This document shows positions 36,580 through 46,229 of a stretch of DNA of 64,000 nt, piece by piece. The position numbers were made by a program, and so were the translations under genes. The stretch is from Papio anubis (lineage: Eukaryota; Chordata; Mammalia; Primates; Cercopithecidae). The stretch covers positions 173,572,037 through 173,636,036 of the forward strand of contig NC_044979.1 of assembly GCF_008728515.1 (NCBI RefSeq), written 5' to 3'. Positions within the stretch are counted from its first letter, which is position 1. Each line of letters begins with the position of its first letter. Below the pieces are notes generated by a model. It saw nothing but the letters and a program-made list of their open reading frames with translations. It had not been told where the DNA came from and searched no databases.

Positions 36580-37300
36580 ATAAATCAAGATGACCAAAAA
36601 TATACCTAAGATGGTAGAGGACATTAATAATGTAATTAATTAGATTTAATTAGTGTATATTAAACAATATACCTTTCCAAGATTTTGGAAAACCTTAACA
36701 AAAACTGTATCTTATATAGTCTACAGGATTTTAAAAAATTTTGTTTGTACATGACACACTCTATCATGACTATGTAATAAAAATAAAAACTAATGGGCAT
36801 AAAACATTTCAGAAAATCCAGTAACTTTAGAATACAAAGAAAACCTTGTAAATATTAGCTAAGAAGAAAAAGAAAATGAAAGTTACTACTATGAACCATT
36901 TAGAAAGTAATGACTGTGTAAAACTATATGTTAAAATTTCTGTACCAAGACAATTAAATGGGAAAAGAAAAGGCCTTTCAGCAAGTGGAGCTGGAAAAAC
37001 TAGATACCCACACATGAAAGAATGAGTTGAAGTCCTATCTCACATACAAAAATTAGCCAAAATGGAGGAGCTGAAACTCTAAAACTCTTAGAAGAAAATA
37101 AGCATAAATCCTCATGATCTTAGAATAGACAATGGTTTCTTAAATAAGACATCAAAAGTATAAGCTGCAAAAGAAAAAAATACACAAATTGGACATCATC
37201 AAAATTAAGAACTTTTGCATTTCAAAGAATGCCATCAAGAAAGTGAAAGGAAAATCCACAGAATGGGAGAGCATTTTTATAAATTATGTGTCTTACAAAG

Positions 37301-38052
37301 CAGGAGTCCCCAAGCTCCAGACCACAGACTGTACTGGTCCCTGGCCTGTTAGGAACCAGGCTGCACAGCAGGAGATGAGTTGAGGGAAGTAAGCATTACT
37401 GCCTGGGCTCTGCCTCCTGTTAGGTCAGCAGTGGCATTAGATTCTCATGGGAGTGCAAACCCTATTGCGAACTATGCTTGCAAGGTGTATTAGTCCATTC
37501 TCATGCTGCTATGAAAAAATATCTGAGACTGGGTAATTTACAAAGTAAAGAGGTTTAATTGACTCACAGTTCAGCATGGCTTGGGAGGCCTCAGTAAACT
37601 TACAATCATAGTGGAAGGCAAAGGAGAAGCAGGCCCCTTCTTCACAGAGTGGCAGGATGGAGTGAGTGCAAGTAGGGGAAATGCCAGACACTTATAAAAC
37701 TATCAGATCTCGTGAGAACTCACTCACTGTCACAAGAACAGCTTGGGGGAAACCACCCCCATGATCCAATTACCTCCACTGGGTCTTACCCTTGACACAT
37801 GGGGATTATAGGGATTATGTGAATTATAATTCAAGATGAGATTTTGGGTGGGGACACAGCCAACCCAAACCACATCACGAGGGATCTAGGTTGCACACTG
37901 TTTATGAGACTCCAGTGTCTGATGATCGAGGTGCAACAGTTTCATCCTGAAACCATGTCCCTCCCCCTGCACTTCCCACCCCCAGTTCCAATTTTGTGAA
38001 AAATATCTTTCATGAAACTGGTCTCTGGTGTCAAAAATGTTGGGGACTACTC
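37301..38052. mobile_element. MER1-type hAT-Charlie DNA transposon, interrupted
   Basis: The left part (37301-37485) begins 'caggagtccccaagctccag' and includes 'ctgcacagcaggagatgag'. The right part (37878-38052) starts 'cgagggatctaggttgcaca' and ends 'aatgttggggactactc'. Ends are inverted repeats of the MER1 type. The 8-base flanks 'ttacaaag' and 'ttataagg' agree at six of eight, as expected for hAT target duplication. Confidence 0.88.
37486..37877 (-). mobile_element. MaLR LTR (MST/THE1-type), minus strand
   Basis: Reads 'tgtattagtccattctcatg' to 'aacccaaaccacatca' with 'gactgggtaatttacaaagt', 'cttataaaactatcagatct' and 'atgatccaattacctccact' in antisense order. The 5-base flanks are 'caagg' and 'cgagg'. 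It sits inside the MER1. Confidence 0.93.
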
Positions 38053-38930
38053 TTATAAGGAACTTGTACCTAGAATATATAAAGAATTATCACAACTCAA
38101 TAATAGAAAGGCAAATAACTCACTTTTAAAAATTAGCAAAGGATTTGAATAGACAGTTCTTTTAAGAAGATATACAAATGGCCAATAAGCACATCAATGG
38201 TTGCTTGACATCATCAGCCATTTGCAAAATTGAAGTCAAATCCACAATGAGATACCACTTCACACCCGTGACAATGCCTGTAACAAAAAAGATGGATAAA
38301 AACAGGTGTTGGCAAGGATATGGATGGAGAAACTGAAATCCTCATACACTGCTGCTATGAATGTAAAATGGTGCAGCCACTTTGGAAAACAGGCTGGCAA
38401 TTCCGCTCCCAGGTATATACCCAAGAGAAATGAAAACATACATCCACATGAAACCTTGTATACAAATGGTCATAGTAGCATTGTTCATAATAGCCAAAAA
38501 GTGGAAACTACCCAAATGTTCACGAACTGATGAATAGATTAAAAAATGTGGTAATGAAACATGCTTCCATGATAAAAAAGAAATGAAGTACTGGCATGTA
38601 CTACAACTGAGACAAACCTTGAAGACATGATGCTAAGTGAAAGAAGCCAGTCACAAAGGACCCCATATGGTATGATTCTGTTTATATTAAATTTCCAAAA
38701 TAAAGGAATGTATATAAGATGAAGTAGATTAATCCTTGCCTTGGGCTAGAGGGGCTGGAGTAATTGAGGGTGATTTTTAAGGGGTGCAAGGTTTATTTGT
38801 AGTGTCATGAAAATGTTCTAAAATTGATTGTTGTAGTGATTGCAGAACTCTGTGAATATACTAAAAGTCATTGAATTATATACTTTAAATGGGTGGATTG
38901 TGTCACCCATTTAAAAAAAAAAAAAACAAC

Positions 38931-39649
38931 TTGTGCTATGACTTCAACTTCCAAGTGGAATGTAGATGTTGTGATTGCCCAATGTTCCCAACACAATTAC
39001 TGGACAAAAAGCCAGATAAATGACCAAAATCTTGTTTCAAGGCACCATAAAGTTGTAGAAACAATAATTAAATGAACTAGAATTTCACAGGAGGAGACTT
39101 CTAGGGCAGTAGGAATTTTGCTAATGTTTAATAAGGACTCATGATCAGATTTGGCCCACACCAGGGAGAGAAACCAGAGACGTTTTTGTTGGTCACTCAG
39201 GGCTGGTATGGGCACAAAAGATTATATAACTTGAGAAGAACAGACTTAACTGTTGTTTTCCCCAAGAAATTCTCTGTGTGCTGGAGATGAACATGGAGGA
39301 CTCGAGAGCAAGGCTAAGGGTTCCTAGAAGACAGAGTAAAATGCTTTATTCTCCAAGTGCTTGAGAGACTGTATTTCCCCAGAGGGACAGGGCCTGCCAA
39401 TTGGTCCTTCAAGATTTTTGCCACATTTAAAGCTGCAGGATATGGGAGCTAAAGATCCAAGCTCAAATCTAAAAGGTGGATTTGCCACAGTCTTCCATGT
39501 TTGAGGGAGAGTTACCCACTAGTCTCTCAGCCCAAATCCTTGAAGGGTCTTCCTTGAGAAACAAGGAAGGACCAAAGACGGATGAGTCTTAGTAAAACTG
39601 CATATGTGTACTAGAACTAAGAGAGGAAGCGGGAGAGAGACAATGGGCC
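38931..39649. other. Unassigned sequence, no gene seen
   Basis: No repeat or coding feature recognised. Confidence 0.4.
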
Positions 39650-40790
39650 AAAAGCAACAATTGAAGATTTAATGGCAAAGCATTTGCCAAAATGGATAAA
39701 ATATTAATACATCAATTCAAAAATTCAAGCAACCCTAAGTAGCTCAGTAAACCCCAAGTAGAGATTAAGAAAAAAGAAAATCATACTAAGGTACATTACA
39801 GTTAAACTGCTAAAACTTAGCAGATGACGTCAAGTTTCTTTTCTAAAGCAAATTCATACTTTTAAATAGCATTATTAAATAATAAATATTTAAAAATTTT
39901 AAAACTACTTATTCATCATAAGAAATTAAGAAAATAACAAAACTTGAGATTCACAGGAGATTGGGTTACCAAAAATAAATGCTGAAATTAAATTATCAGA
40001 AGAAGGGAAAACAGTTAAATTGATAGATTAATAAAACTTAAAGATGGTTATTTTAATAATAAAAACCCAACAAAAGACATGTGTTTACTTTCAATGTTTA
40101 TTATTTTAATTAAATAAATTTGATTCAAATTAAAAAGCACAAATGCGAGAGTGAAAAAATGACATGACTACAGATTCAAAGGAAACTAACTACAAAAATA
40201 AGGGAAACTCTAAAAATAAGCCTTCCATAAATAAATTTGATAGCTTTAATGAAAAATATAATTTCTGGGCAAATATAAATTATAATATTTTACCTAAGAA
40301 GCAGAATATCTGAATAAGCCTATTACTATGCATATTACTAAAAGGATTATTCAGAAATTTTAAAATTTACTCCAAGATTTTACAAGATTAGGTTGTATCA
40401 TATAAAACTACTTTATGCTATATATAATAGAGTGCATATCCATAATAATTGGTTATACTTGAATCTCAATTTATTTTTAACATTAGATTAACTTGTTACC
40501 AAGTTTGAGAAAACACTACAACCATGCAACTAAAAAAATAGCACATGCAACACTCTCACTTATGAATATAGGCGTGAAAATTCTAAAGGAAATTCTAAAA
40601 AATCAATTTCAATACTAAATAAAAATGAGACCATACCATTTTAAGTAGAATTATTCTAGGTATACAGACTCACTTCACACTAGGCAATCTATCAGTTTAA
40701 TTGATAAAGCCACAGTTCAAAGGTAAAACTACACAATTACTTCTACCCATGCTGAAAACACATTAATAATTAAGATACATTTAAAAATTA
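39650..40790 (+). mobile_element. Decayed old L1-like sequence
   Basis: 'cattacagttaaactgctaa' and 'acacttatgaat'-like stretches (about 39796 and 40556) resemble sense L1 5'-ORF2 blocks in order. It is very diverged and AT-rich, so extent and family are uncertain. Confidence 0.45.
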
Positions 40791-40799
40791 GTAAGCTTT

Positions 40800-42065
40800 A
40801 TTTTTAGAGTAGTTTTAGCTTTACAGATATATTGAGTAGAAAATACAAAGTTCCCATATACTCCCTCTCCCTACCACAGTTTCCACTATTATCAATATCT
40901 TGCATTGATGTGGCACATTTATTATAATTGATGAGCCAATATTGATACACTATTATTACTAAAATCAGTAGTCTACTTTAGGTTTCACTCTTAATATTAC
41001 ACATTCTAGCGGTTTTGACAAATGTATAGTGATGTGTACCCACCACTGAAGTATCTCATATAATAATAGTTTCACTGCCCTAAAAATCCCCCGTGTACTA
41101 CCTATTCATCTCTCCCTGTCCTCCAATCCCCAGCAACCACTCATCTTTCTACTGTCTTCAAAGTTTTGCCGTTTCCAAAATGTCATAGAGTAGGAATCAT
41201 ACAACATGCAGCCTTTTCAGATTGGTTTCTTTCATTTAACGACATGTGTTTAAGGCTCCTCCATGTCTTTTTGTGGCTTGATAACTCATTTCTTTTCATT
41301 AATAAATAGTATTCCATTGTATGGATGTGGATGTACCATAGTTTATTTGTCCGTTCACTTATTAAAAGACATCTAGGTTGCTTCTAAATTTTGGTAGTTA
41401 AGAGGAAAGCTGCTGTAAACATTCATGTGCAGGTTTTTGTCTGTATGTAAGTTTATAATTCATAAGGGTAAATATGAGGGAGTGTTACTACTGAGTAGGA
41501 GTATGCCTAATTTTGTCAGAAACTGCCAAAATCACTTTCCAAGTGGCCATACCATTTTGCATTCCCACTAGCAATGAGTAAGAGGATCTGTTGCACAACA
41601 TTCTAATCAGAATTTGGTGGTGTTGATGTTTGGGATTTTGGTCATTCTAATGGGTGTGTAGTAATATCTCATTTTAATTTGAAAGTCTCTAATGATGTTG
41701 AGCATCTTTCCATATGCTTATTTTCCATCTATATATCTTCTTTGGTAAGGTATCTGTTGAGATCTTTTGCCTATTTTTTAATTGGACTGTTTGTTTCTTA
41801 TTGTGGAGTTTTAAGAGTTCTTTGGATATCTTAAATACCAGCTTTTATTTGACATATGTTTCACAAAATCCTCCCAGTCTATGGCTTATTTTTTCATTCT
41901 CTGAACAGTGTCATTTACAGAACAGAAGTTTGAAATTTTAACAAAGTCCAACTTATCAATTTTTTTATGGACTGTGCTTCTGGATCTAAGAAGTCATTGC
42001 CAAATTCAAGGTCATTGAAATATTCTCCTATTTTATTTTCTCAGCATTTTACAAGATATATTTTT
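40800..42065 (-). mobile_element. Old L1M 3' end and ORF2, minus strand
   Basis: Antisense 3' UTR ('aaagttcccatatactccct', 'gttttgacaaatgtatagtg') leads into ORF2 ('aatagtattccattgtatgg', 'tttgcattcccactagcaat', 'gagttctttggatatctta'-like). Long and continuous, frames broken. Confidence 0.85.
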
Positions 42066-42074
42066 AATTAAAAA

Positions 42075-42335
42075 CAAATAGACACTCTGAATCAGTCATG
42101 GTCCCCATAAGGATTTTTAATAGAAACTGTAAGGAAAGGACAACTTATAATGGGCATGGCAAGGTTAAGGAAATATATAAGGGATAATGCTTGCAACCAT
42201 GATAAGCTGTCATCACCCAGGTCAAAAGGAAAAAGGGGAGGAGCTAGTGGTGAGACCCACTGTGGAGGCTACGGTTAAGGAGCTATTATTGTGAACTCCA
42301 CTACTACTACAGGTTTCACACCTAGGCAAGAAGAG
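42075..42335. mobile_element. Ancient repeat, left part, split by the provirus
   Basis: 'gtcatggtccccataaggat', 'atgggcatggcaaggttaag' and 'aaaaggggaggagctag' recall an old dispersed repeat whose continuation appears after the provirus at 45291-45500. I cannot name the family. Confidence 0.4.
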
Positions 42336-42376
42336 TGGGTAGTCCTGATAAGTTGATAGATACAAGAAAGGGGCCT

Positions 42377-42679
42377 GGCCGGGCGCCGTGGCTCAAGCCT
42401 ATAATCCCAGCACTTTGGGAGGCCGAGACGGGCGGATCACGAGGTCAGGAGATCGAGACCATCCTGGCTAACACGGTGAAACTCCGTCGCTACTAAAAAA
42501 ATACAAAAACTTAGCCGGGCGAGGTGGCGAGCGCCTGTAGTCCCAGCTGCTCGGGAGGCTGAGGCAGGAGAATGGCGTAAACCCGGGAGGCGGAGCTTGC
42601 AGTGAGCTGAGATCCGGCCACTGTACTCCAGCCTGGGCGACAGAGCGAGACTCCGTCTCAAAAAAAAAAAAAAAAGGAA
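42377..42679 (+). mobile_element. Young AluY of Old World monkey type
   Basis: Close to an intact consensus with 'ggctcaagcctataatccca', 'gccgagacgggcggatcacg', 'ggcgaggtggcgagcgcctg', 'gaatggcgtaaacccgggag' and 'gagctgagatccggccactg'. I associate these with cercopithecid AluY (AluYR-like) subfamilies. The target-site duplication 'aagaaaggggcct' is intact at 42364-42376 and 42680-42692. It inserted five bases into the 5' end of the neighbouring Alu. Confidence 0.9.
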
Positions 42680-42687
42680 AAGAAAGG

Positions 42688-43030
42688 GGCCTGGGCGCAG
42701 TGGCTCACGCCTGCACTTCAAGCACTTTGGGAGGCCGAGGCGGACGGATCACGAGGTCAGGAGATCGAGACCATCCTGGCTAATACGGTGAAACCTCGTC
42801 TATACTAAAAATACAAAAAAAAAAAAAAAAATTAGTCGGGCATGGTGGTGGGCACCTGTAGTCCCAGCTACGCGGGAGGCTGAGGCAGGAGAATGGCGTG
42901 AACCCGGGTGGTGGAGCTTGCAGTGAGCCGAGATCGGGCCACTGCACTCCATGCACTCCAGCCTGGGTGACAGAGCGAGACTCCGTCTCAAAAAAATAAA
43001 ATAAAAATAAAATAAAATAAAAATTTAAAA
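42688..43030 (+). mobile_element. Second AluY-like element in the 5' LTR
   Basis: Complete Alu with 'gagaccatcctggctaatac' and 'ggcgtgaacccgggtggtgg', and an (AAAAT)n tail. A 9-base tandem duplication 'tgcactcca' is present at 42943-42960. The following LTR copy 'aagaggagcc' resembles the left flank 'aagaaaggggcc', suggesting its own target duplication. Confidence 0.92.
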
Positions 43031-43229
43031 AGAGGAGCCTTGGTTGGCAGGAACAGGAACAAGGATGGGGGAGAGCCATCATTCTAAGAAATAGTTGACA
43101 AGCCATTGTTCTGAGAAATGGTTAACCAAAACCAACCCACTTGCACAATACCCTGTTCCCAAACACCTTGTTTTGCACATAGACCCAGCAGCATGACCCT
43201 ATCAGCTGGTGGCCTCTCCAGCACAACCC

Positions 43230-43331
43230 TATAAAACTTCCCTCCAGCCCCTGACTCTTCGCAGACATCCTCCTCTCCGCTGTGCTCCTCATTGTTCTCT
43301 TGCAATGTATCTTTGTACTTTGTACAATAAA
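43230..43331 (+). promoter_or_regulatory. LTR TATA box and poly-A signal
   Basis: 'accctataaaacttcc' provides a TATA box (43230-43236) and 'gtacaataaatctgcc' a poly-A signal (43326-43331) about 95 bases later, a normal U3/R arrangement. In the 3' LTR the TATA box is decayed to 'accttatcaaactt'. Confidence 0.6.
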
Positions 43332-43989
43332 TCTGCCTTTCTTTACCCATTACTGTCTTGGTAAATTCTTTCACTGCCTACAAGCTGGACCCAGCCGGTC
43401 GCACCAGCAACATTTTGGTGGTCCATACAGAGACCCCTCCTCTATTCACCCCTTTTCCTCTTCTCCAACTCCAACCTCTTAGTGGACAGCATCCAAGCCT
43501 GGAGACATCTGATGGCCCCCAACTGGGGCTACTCCCTGGTGGACCAGAAGGCCCCAGTGGAAAGACGTTTGACCATCACCGTCCGATCGAGTGAGAGTGT
43601 AGAGTTTCCTTTCCTTTCCCATCTTCTGGTGGACAAACTCTAGTATCCCTCTGGCAACTGATGGTAACTGGCCAGGGCCACTCTCTGGTGTAGCCTAAAG
43701 GCCAAGGAGTAAACAGGTTTGGCTGCCTTGCTTGGAAGGGAGGATGGTCCTCTCCTAACCCTTCTGGTCAAAAGTCCCCGATCCCTACATGTAGTGCAAG
43801 AGGCAGCGGCAGCTTGACCAGGAGAAAACCCACACACATTTTGGGGAACTCAGACCCCCTCCTTCTCACTCAAAATTTCTCCTGTGAAGAAAGTCAGCCA
43901 TCCTTTTCTGGACATTTTAAGCAAGATGATCCCAAACAGCACCAGAACAGTGAGTCTTCCCTCAACCTTTTCCCTTTACACCTGGATTC

Positions 43990-44455
43990 AGCACGCAATA
44001 TAATTTGTACCTGGACTGACCTGGGGCTGCTCACCCTGTGTTCATCTATCCAGTGTAAGGCTCTCGTGCTGAGAGGTTCTTCCCGACAGGTGGGATGCTC
44101 CTTTGGAAAGTGCCTCTCAAGCCTCCTCAGTGGATATAAGTGGAACCCCCTTTCCTTGGATGGAGGCCCCAAGAGAAATTGTGCTTTGTGTCCCTGGTAG
44201 ACATTCTTTTCCAATCCCCCCATGGGACAAAGCCCTTCCATTCTCTCAGACTCAACTCTGGGCTGCATTAGAAAACATTGGGATAAACTTGACCCCCAGA
44301 CTCTCAAAAGGAAACATCGAATTTTCTTGTGTAATACAGCATGGCCACTACTCCTACTGGCTTCCAAATGGGACCCTTGCCCCCAATAGTATTTTGCAGC
44401 TTGACCTCTTCTGTCATAATTCCTCTAAATGGCTTGATATTCCTTATATCTGAGG
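43990..44455 (+). pseudogene. Retroviral gag matrix remnant
   Basis: The frame at 44103-44453 ends with a 'WLPNGTLAPNSILQLDLFC' then 'KWLDIPYI' pattern. This matches the W-P-x-NGT ... ILQLDLFC ... KW-x-IPY pattern I recall for gammaretrovirus-like HERV matrix proteins. It lies where gag should begin, after a leader. The frame stops at 44451-44453, upstream sequence is out of register and no capsid follows, so it is non-functional. An env surface remnant was considered because of N-glycosylation-like motifs, but position and pattern favour gag. Confidence 0.55.
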
Positions 44456-44499
44456 TTGTGTAACTCTTTCTAAGTTTGCTCTCCACTCCCTTACATGGT

Positions 44500-44660
44500 T
44501 CCTTCCTTTACTAGGACAGCTGCATTTATACTTCTACTTCTCCTCTTCAGTCCTTTGTCTCTTTAATTTGCTGGTTAAATTTGTTTCTTCCAGAATGTAG
44601 CAACTCCACAGCAAACTCCTAATGATGCAAGGATATCAGCCAATCACCTTCAGAGAACCC
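44500..44660 (+). pseudogene. Retroviral env transmembrane tail remnant
   Basis: Translation gives a hydrophobic run followed by 'CLFNLLVKFVSSR', resembling the membrane anchor and start of the cytoplasmic tail of gammaretrovirus-like env proteins. It has a stop codon just after. It lies upstream of the 3' LTR as expected. The gap from matrix to env tail is nearly zero, so most of the genome was lost in one or more deletions. Confidence 0.5.
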
Positions 44661-44912
44661 CATGAATCTCCTCTAGACTCAATGGATATCAATTCCATAT
44701 TAATACGCTCTTTCTTCCTCAGTTCTATCCTCCAGCAGCATCTAATAGACTAAGTCCCATAACTAGGGACAATAATCCACAGGGTCCCCTAACAGACCAA
44801 CAATCATAGGTAGGGCCCACACTGTGCCCACAGTCAGCAGGAAGCAGTTGAAAGATCAGACCTCCATATTAATGTCAAAGATTTGTCATCATTGTTCTGT
44901 CAGGGTGGAACA

Positions 44913-45290
44913 TGGAGTCCTGGTAAGTTAATACATACAAGAAAGGGGCTCTAGCTGGCAGGAACAGGAATGAGGGTTGGGGAGAGCCGCTGTTCTAAGA
45001 GATGGCTGACAAGCCATTTTTCTGAGAAACAGTTAACCACAAACAACCTACTTGCACAACATCCTTTTCCCAAATACCTTGTTCCACATGTAGCCCCAGC
45101 AGCATGACCCTATCTGTGCATAGCCTCTCCAGCATAACCTTATCAAACTTCTCTGCTATGCTGCCTGTTGCTCTCTTGCAACGTTATCTTTGTACTTTCT
45201 CTAATAAATCTGACTTTCTTAACCCACAACTGTTTTGGTAAATTCCTTTACTGCCTGTAACACCAGCCCCAGCCTATCACACCTGTGACA
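44913..45290 (+). repeat. 3' LTR of the deleted provirus
   Basis: Starts 'tggagtcctggtaagttaat', contains 'ttctctaataaatctgactt' and ends 'cacacctgtgaca'. Relative to the 5' LTR it lacks a segment of about 35 bases in U3/R. Confidence 0.78.
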
Positions 45291-45535
45291 GATGGAGAGG
45301 ATAAAGTACCTTTACTTCTCTCTCCTCACCCTCAGTAGCATGCCAGTGATCCTCGCTGGCCAAACACAACAAGACGGCAGCCAACAAGGGAGCCTGGGGC
45401 CTGCCATCTGCATGGGCGATAATCCTGGGGGCACAGGCAGAGCCAACATGAGTGGGCCATCCCTGTGAGAGAGGGCACATGAAGCATGATGACCACAGTT
45501 CTTTGTGTAACCAAAAATTAGTGTTCCACACTCTA
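45291..45535. mobile_element. Ancient repeat, right part
   Basis: 'tactt' then 'ctctctcctcaccctcagta', 'caacaagggagcctggggcc' and 'ggggcacaggcagagccaac' appear to continue the old repeat begun at 42075. Family unnamed. Confidence 0.4.
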
Positions 45536-45539
45536 GACT

Positions 45540-45715
45540 CTTGCAGACCAAAGGTCAAAGCTGAGTTCTAGCACTCATTGGAAAGTTGATGTCTTTAAGC
45601 CTCTGCATTTTATGTGTAATTAGGATTAATAACAGTGCTACATTATAGATATTAAGATGATTATTTATTTTAAATGTTTGTGAAGTATTAATGACTGCTC
45701 AGTAAATGCTAGCTG
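45540..45715 (-). mobile_element. MIR SINE, minus strand
   Basis: 'gtgtaattaggattaataac', 'gtgctacattatagatatta' and 'ctgctcagtaaatgctagct' fit the antisense MIR core and end. It runs directly into the trinucleotide array. Confidence 0.7.
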
Positions 45716-46172
45716 CTATCACTACTGCTGCCACTACTATCAAGACAACTACTAACATTACTACTACTAATACCATAATTACTACTATCATTACTATTAT
45801 GACCATTAGTACTACCACCACTACCATCACTACTACTACTATCATTACCACTACTATTACCATTACCACAATTATCATTACCACTACTACCACCACCATT
45901 ACTATTACTACTACTGCTATCATTACTACTACTGCTACTATAATTACTACTCCTACTCCTACCATTACTACTAGTAGTAGTATCACCATTACTACTACTA
46001 CTACTATCATTACTACTATTACCACCACCATTACTACTACTGCTATCATTACTACTACCACTATGTACTCTTACTCCTACCATTACTACTACCACCACCA
46101 CCATTACTACTACTATAATTGCTACTATTACTGCCATTACTACTACCATCATTACTACTACTACTATTAGTT
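45716..46172. repeat. Long ACT/ATT/ACC trinucleotide array
   Basis: About 455 bases of act, att, acc and atc triplets in register, with occasional interruptions. A short inverted patch, 'actactagtagtagtat', lies at about 45967-45983. Because almost no triplet is a stop in the kept registers, long frames run through it on both strands (154, 120 and 176 codons); they encode Thr/Ile, Val/Met or Ser/Asn strings and are not genes. Confidence 0.95.
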
Positions 46173-46229
46173 TAGTCATTATTATCAGAGGTGAGGAGAA
46201 GTAGGCAGCATAACCAGGAACATAAGTAT

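Larger units (their letters stand above)
36890..38926 (+). mobile_element. Old L1M ORF2 end and 3' UTR, interrupted
   Basis: Sense L1 from 'ctgtaccaagacaattaaat' through 'cattgttcataatagccaaa' to a poly-A at 38913-38926. A MER1 element interrupts it between 37301 and 38052; the reading resumes at 38061 with 'aacttgtacctagaatatat'. Frames are broken. Confidence 0.9.
42336..43412 (+). repeat. 5' LTR of the deleted provirus
   Basis: Starts 'tgggtagtcctgataagttg', is interrupted at 42377-43030 by two Alus, resumes with 'ccttggttggcaggaacagg' and ends 'gtcgcaccagcaaca'. It carries TATAAAA at 43230-43236 and AATAAA at 43326-43331. Confidence 0.78.
42336..45290 (+). mobile_element. Class I (ERV1) provirus with large internal deletion
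   Basis: Two LTRs of one family (42336-43412, interrupted by two Alus, and 44913-45290) flank about 1.5 kb. After the 5' LTR comes a TGG-starting primer-binding-type site at 43416, a leader, a gag matrix-like remnant and then an env tail-like stretch. Protease, pol and most of env are missing. The LTRs differ at roughly one base in six by eye and by indels, so it is old and cannot encode a virus. Subfamily not resolved (MER4-like group possible). Confidence 0.78.

Noticed and set aside
43894..44367. 157-codon minus-strand frame in the provirus
   Set aside because: It is antisense to the retroviral leader and matrix remnant and has no recognisable domain.
44103..44453. Provirus frame first read as an env surface fragment
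   Set aside because: Its position after the leader and its NGT...ILQLDLFC...IPY pattern fit gag matrix better.
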